From Bacteroidota bacterium (GTDB taxonomy: Bacteria; Bacteroidota; Bacteroidia; UKL13-3): DNA of 8,688 nt. Location: the NCBI GenBank assembly GCA_947462865.1, contig CANHRW010000075.1:1-8688 (forward strand). The letters run 5' to 3'. The notes under the pieces are model-generated. The model ran no database searches. It saw nothing but the letters and a program-made list of their open reading frames with translations, and had not been told where the DNA came from. Position numbers and translations under genes: made by a program. This document shows, in pieces, positions 6,333 to 8,688 of the stretch (its first letter is position 1; the number at the start of each line of letters is the position of its first letter).

Positions 6333-6351
6333 TGAAATGTCCTGCATTTCA
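6333..6351 (+). other. Hairpin upstream of the E1 start codon
   Basis: TGAAATG (6333-6339) is the exact reverse complement of CATTTCA (6345-6351), with a 5-nt TCCTG loop, 17 nt before the E1 ATG. It directly overlaps the -7-like box CAAATTTG. It could be an operator or a leader hairpin; the sequence alone does not decide. Confidence 0.3.
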
Positions 6352-6368
6352 GAAATAGGTTAACAAAC

Positions 6369-8688
6369 ATGAACAAACAAGAAATCTTAAATGATTACAG
6401 GATAGCCTTCCAAAGTAGGCTTGCAAGTTTATTGGGCAGAAAAGAGGTTTTAACCGGAAAAGCCAAGTTTGGAATTTTTGGAGATGGCAAAGAGCTCCCT
6501 CAAATTGCAATGGCTAAATTTTTTAAAGAAGGCGATTTTAGAAGTGGTTATTACAGAGACCAGACTTTCATGATGGCCGCTGATTTATTAAGTGTTCAAG
6601 CATTTTTTGCGCAATTGTATGCCCACACCGATATAGCTGCTGAACCAGCAAGTGCTGGCAGAATGATGAACGGACACTTTGGTACTCGTTTATTGGATGA
6701 TGATGGAAATTGGCTTTCGAGTAAAAATACCAAAAATTCATCTTCAGACATCTCTCCTACTGCAGCTCAAATGGTTCGATTAGTAGGCTTGGGCTTGGCT
6801 TCAAAATATTACAGGGCCAATCAGGAACTAATAGGACCCAACTCATTTTCGGAAAATGGCAACGAGGTAGCCTGGGGTACAATTGGAAATGCAAGTAGCA
6901 GTGAAGGCCATTTTTTTGAAGCCATTAACGCGGGTGGTGTTTTACAAATTCCTATGATTGTTTCTGTTTGGGACGACCAATATGGCATTTCTGTTCCTGC
7001 CAAATACCAAACAACCAAAGAAAGCATCTCAGAAATTTTAGCAGGTTTTCAAAGAACTGCAGATAAACCTGGCTATGAAATTTTTGTAGTCAACGGATGG
7101 GATTACCCTGCCTTATTAGCAACCTACGAGAAAGCTGCAAAAATAGCCAGAGAAGCGCATGTACCTTGTTTGGTTCATGTAAAAGAATTAACCCAACCGC
7201 AAGGCCATTCAACATCTGGGTCTCATGAACGCTACAAGAGCAAAGAAAGACTTGATTGGGAAAGTGAAAATGATTGCATGGTTAAATTCAAAGAATGGAT
7301 TTTATTGGAGGGCTATGCAAATACGACTGAATTGGCTCAAATAGAAGATGAGGCAAAAATTCATGTAAATGTATCTCGTAAAAATGCATGGGAGGCCTAT
7401 TTAAATCCAATTAAAAACGAAGTTGATGCCTGCAAAACTTTGATTGAGAGCTTAGGAGCCGTTTCGACACAAGGCCATGAAATCAATACAATTGCTGAAC
7501 AATTAGGAAACATCAATGAGCCAATACGCAAAGACATAGCTGTAGCCATTAACCATGCATTGCGATTGACCTATGGCTCTAATTCTTCAGAACGCAATTC
7601 ACTTGTTTCGTTTAAATTGAATTTCTTAAACAACAATTTAGACAAATACTGCTCTAACCTTTACTCTAGTTCTGCAAACAGTGCAATGAAAGTGAACGAA
7701 ACCAAACCTATTTACTCAGAAAATAGTAAAATGGTAGACGGTAGAGAAATTTTAGTTGCCTATTTTGACCATTTATTAGGCAATGACCCAAGGGTATTTG
7801 CTTTTGGAGAAGATTTAGGAAAAATTGGAGATGTAAACCAAGGATTTGCAGGATTGCAAGAAAAATACGGGGAGTCGAGAGTTTCAGACACCGGCATTAG
7901 GGAGCTAACTATTATTGGACAAGGATTGGGTGCCGCATTAAGAGGGTTGAGACCCATTGCCGAAATTCAATACTTGGATTATTTATTATATGGCTTGCAA
8001 CCCTTGAGTGATGACCTTGCAACATTGCAATACAGAACAAAAGGAGGCCAAAAAGCACCACTAATTGTGAGAACACGTGGCCATAGATTGGAAGGAATTT
8101 GGCATTCTGGATCACCAATTGGCATGATCATTAATGCCTTGAGAGGCATGTATGTTTGTGTACCCAGAAACATGACACAAGCTGCTGGAATGTACCAAAC
8201 GTTGATGCAAGCAGATGAACCAGCTTTGGTGATTGAATGTTTAAACGGCTACCGCATTAAAGAAGTTTTACCAGATAATATTGGCAACTATACTGTACCT
8301 CTGGGTAAAATTGATGTTTTACAAGCAGGTAAAGACCTTACTATTGTTTCATATGGTTCAACATTAAGGGTGGTTCAAGATGCTGCTAGACAATTAGAAG
8401 AGTTGGGGATTTATTGCGAAATCATAGACATACAAACCTTGATTCCTTTTGACATACATCAAGAGATTGCACTTTCAGTTCAAAAAACAAATAAGTTATT
8501 GGTAGTTGATGAGGATGTTCCTGGCGGGGCAAGCGCATTTATTCTTCAACAACTCATAGAAAATCAGGATATCTGGAAGTATTTAGATTCAAAACCCCAG
8601 ACATTAACGGCCAAAGACCACCGTCCAGCTTACGGAACTGATGGCGATTACTATAGCAAACCTTCTTGTGAAGACATTTTTGAAAAAG
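6369..8688 (+). CDS. 2-oxoacid dehydrogenase E1 component, fused alpha and beta subunits, C-terminus outside window
   Basis: Thiamine-diphosphate-dependent E1 that decarboxylates a 2-oxoacid and passes the acyl group to lipoyl-E2 in a pyruvate or branched-chain 2-oxoacid dehydrogenase complex. The 773 visible residues hold both subunits in one chain, as often in Bacteroidota. The alpha part (about 1-300) has RSGYYRDQTFM (58-68), AEPASAGRMMNGHFG (91-105), the cofactor segment G173-N174-A175 to D202-D203, and a GHSTSGSHERYKS loop (279-291). A helical connector (about 300-460) leads to the beta part. There MVDGREIL opens the domain, E481 in FGED is the expected glutamate that activates the cofactor, H579 lies in WHSGSPIG, and DEDVPGGASAF marks the C-terminal fold. 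The frame is open throughout. The usual GDG...NN metal motif is replaced by GNA...DD at normal spacing. The preferred 2-oxoacid cannot be read from sequence. Fused family members are about 800 residues, so little is missing. Confidence 0.93.
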   Translation, partial: MNKQEILNDYRIAFQSRLASLLGRKEVLTGKAKFGIFGDGKELPQIAMAKFFKEGDFRSGYYRDQTFMMAADLLSVQAFFAQLYAHTDIAAEPASAGRMMNGHFGTRLLDDDGNWLSSKNTKNSSSDISPTAAQMVRLVGLGLASKYYRANQELIGPNSFSENGNEVAWGTIGNASSSEGHFFEAINAGGVLQIPMIVSVWDDQYGISVPAKYQTTKESISEILAGFQRTADKPGYEIFVVNGWDYPALLATYEKAAKIAREAHVPCLVHVKELTQPQGHSTSGSHERYKSKERLDWESENDCMVKFKEWILLEGYANTTELAQIEDEAKIHVNVSRKNAWEAYLNPIKNEVDACKTLIESLGAVSTQGHEINTIAEQLGNINEPIRKDIAVAINHALRLTYGSNSSERNSLVSFKLNFLNNNLDKYCSNLYSSSANSAMKVNETKPIYSENSKMVDGREILVAYFDHLLGNDPRVFAFGEDLGKIGDVNQGFAGLQEKYGESRVSDTGIRELTIIGQGLGAALRGLRPIAEIQYLDYLLYGLQPLSDDLATLQYRTKGGQKAPLIVRTRGHRLEGIWHSGSPIGMIINALRGMYVCVPRNMTQAAGMYQTLMQADEPALVIECLNGYRIKEVLPDNIGNYTVPLGKIDVLQAGKDLTIVSYGSTLRVVQDAARQLEELGIYCEIIDIQTLIPFDIHQEIALSVQKTNKLLVVDEDVPGGASAFILQQLIENQDIWKYLDSKPQTLTAKDHRPAYGTDGDYYSKPSCEDIFEK

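Larger units (their letters stand above)
6104..6368. other. 265-bp divergent intergenic region, DUF1573 pair / E1 gene
   Basis: A very AT-rich gap between genes read away from each other. I find no open reading frame of note in it. It holds a candidate minus-strand promoter (6131-6165) and two small hairpins (6287-6306 and 6333-6351), listed separately. A lone plus-strand -7-like box, CAAATTTG (6327-6334, one mismatch to TAnnTTTG), lacks a clear TTTG partner. The central 6170-6280 stretch shows nothing I can name. Confidence 0.6.

Noticed and set aside
6885..6977. E1 as a degenerate, inactive enzyme because GDG and NN are absent
   Set aside because: The frame is intact, motif spacing is normal, and the beta catalytic glutamate (E481) and histidine (H579) are present; a lineage-specific variant fits better.
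7760..8173. Minus-strand open frames inside the E1 gene
   Set aside because: Overlap a continuous, clearly conserved coding frame and resemble no known protein.
1..8688. CRISPR array, tRNA, rRNA, insertion sequence or prophage
   Set aside because: No regularly spaced repeats, cloverleaf-like sequence, transposase, terminal repeats or phage genes were seen on either strand.

Overview
The window looks like a chromosomal housekeeping stretch from an AT-rich Bacteroidota bacterium. Three things point that way. First, the gene set includes a Bacteroidota-style FtsK, tandem secreted DUF1573 proteins with a CGCTTPEW core, and a single-chain fusion of 2-oxoacid dehydrogenase E1 alpha and beta. Second, translation starts lack Shine-Dalgarno sequences. 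Third, several upstream regions carry imperfect matches to the Bacteroidota -33/-7 promoter (TTTG, about 20 nt, TAnnTTTG). No mobile element, CRISPR array, tRNA or rRNA is visible, and I see no sign of recent transfer.

Layout from left to right. Positions 1-1754 hold a minus-strand pair: an unrecognised membrane-anchored protein, then, 8 nt downstream, the catalytic part of methylmalonyl-CoA mutase, cut off by the left edge. A 147-bp divergent region with a 9-bp inverted repeat separates this pair from ftsK (1902-4463, plus). A LolA-type lipoprotein carrier follows (4520-5167, plus). The ftsK-lolA order also occurs in E. coli. lolA then meets a convergent minus-strand pair of DUF1573 paralogues (5169-5606 and 5672-6103) with only 1 nt between stop codons. 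A strong minus-strand terminator (5631-5656) lies between the two paralogues. A 265-bp divergent region leads to the fused E1 gene (6369 to the right edge, plus), which lacks only its last part.

Functionally the window combines propionyl/methylmalonyl-CoA and 2-oxoacid catabolism (mutase, E1), chromosome segregation at the septum (FtsK), and envelope biogenesis (LolA, secreted DUF1573 proteins). These are neighbours rather than one pathway, and I find no convincing new system. The points most worth a second look are the swapped metal-ligand residues in the thiamine-diphosphate motif of E1 (G-N-A...D-D instead of G-D-G...N-N), the unknown protein coupled to the mutase, the terminator pressed against the start of the second DUF1573 gene, and the small hairpins and inverted repeats at gene junctions.
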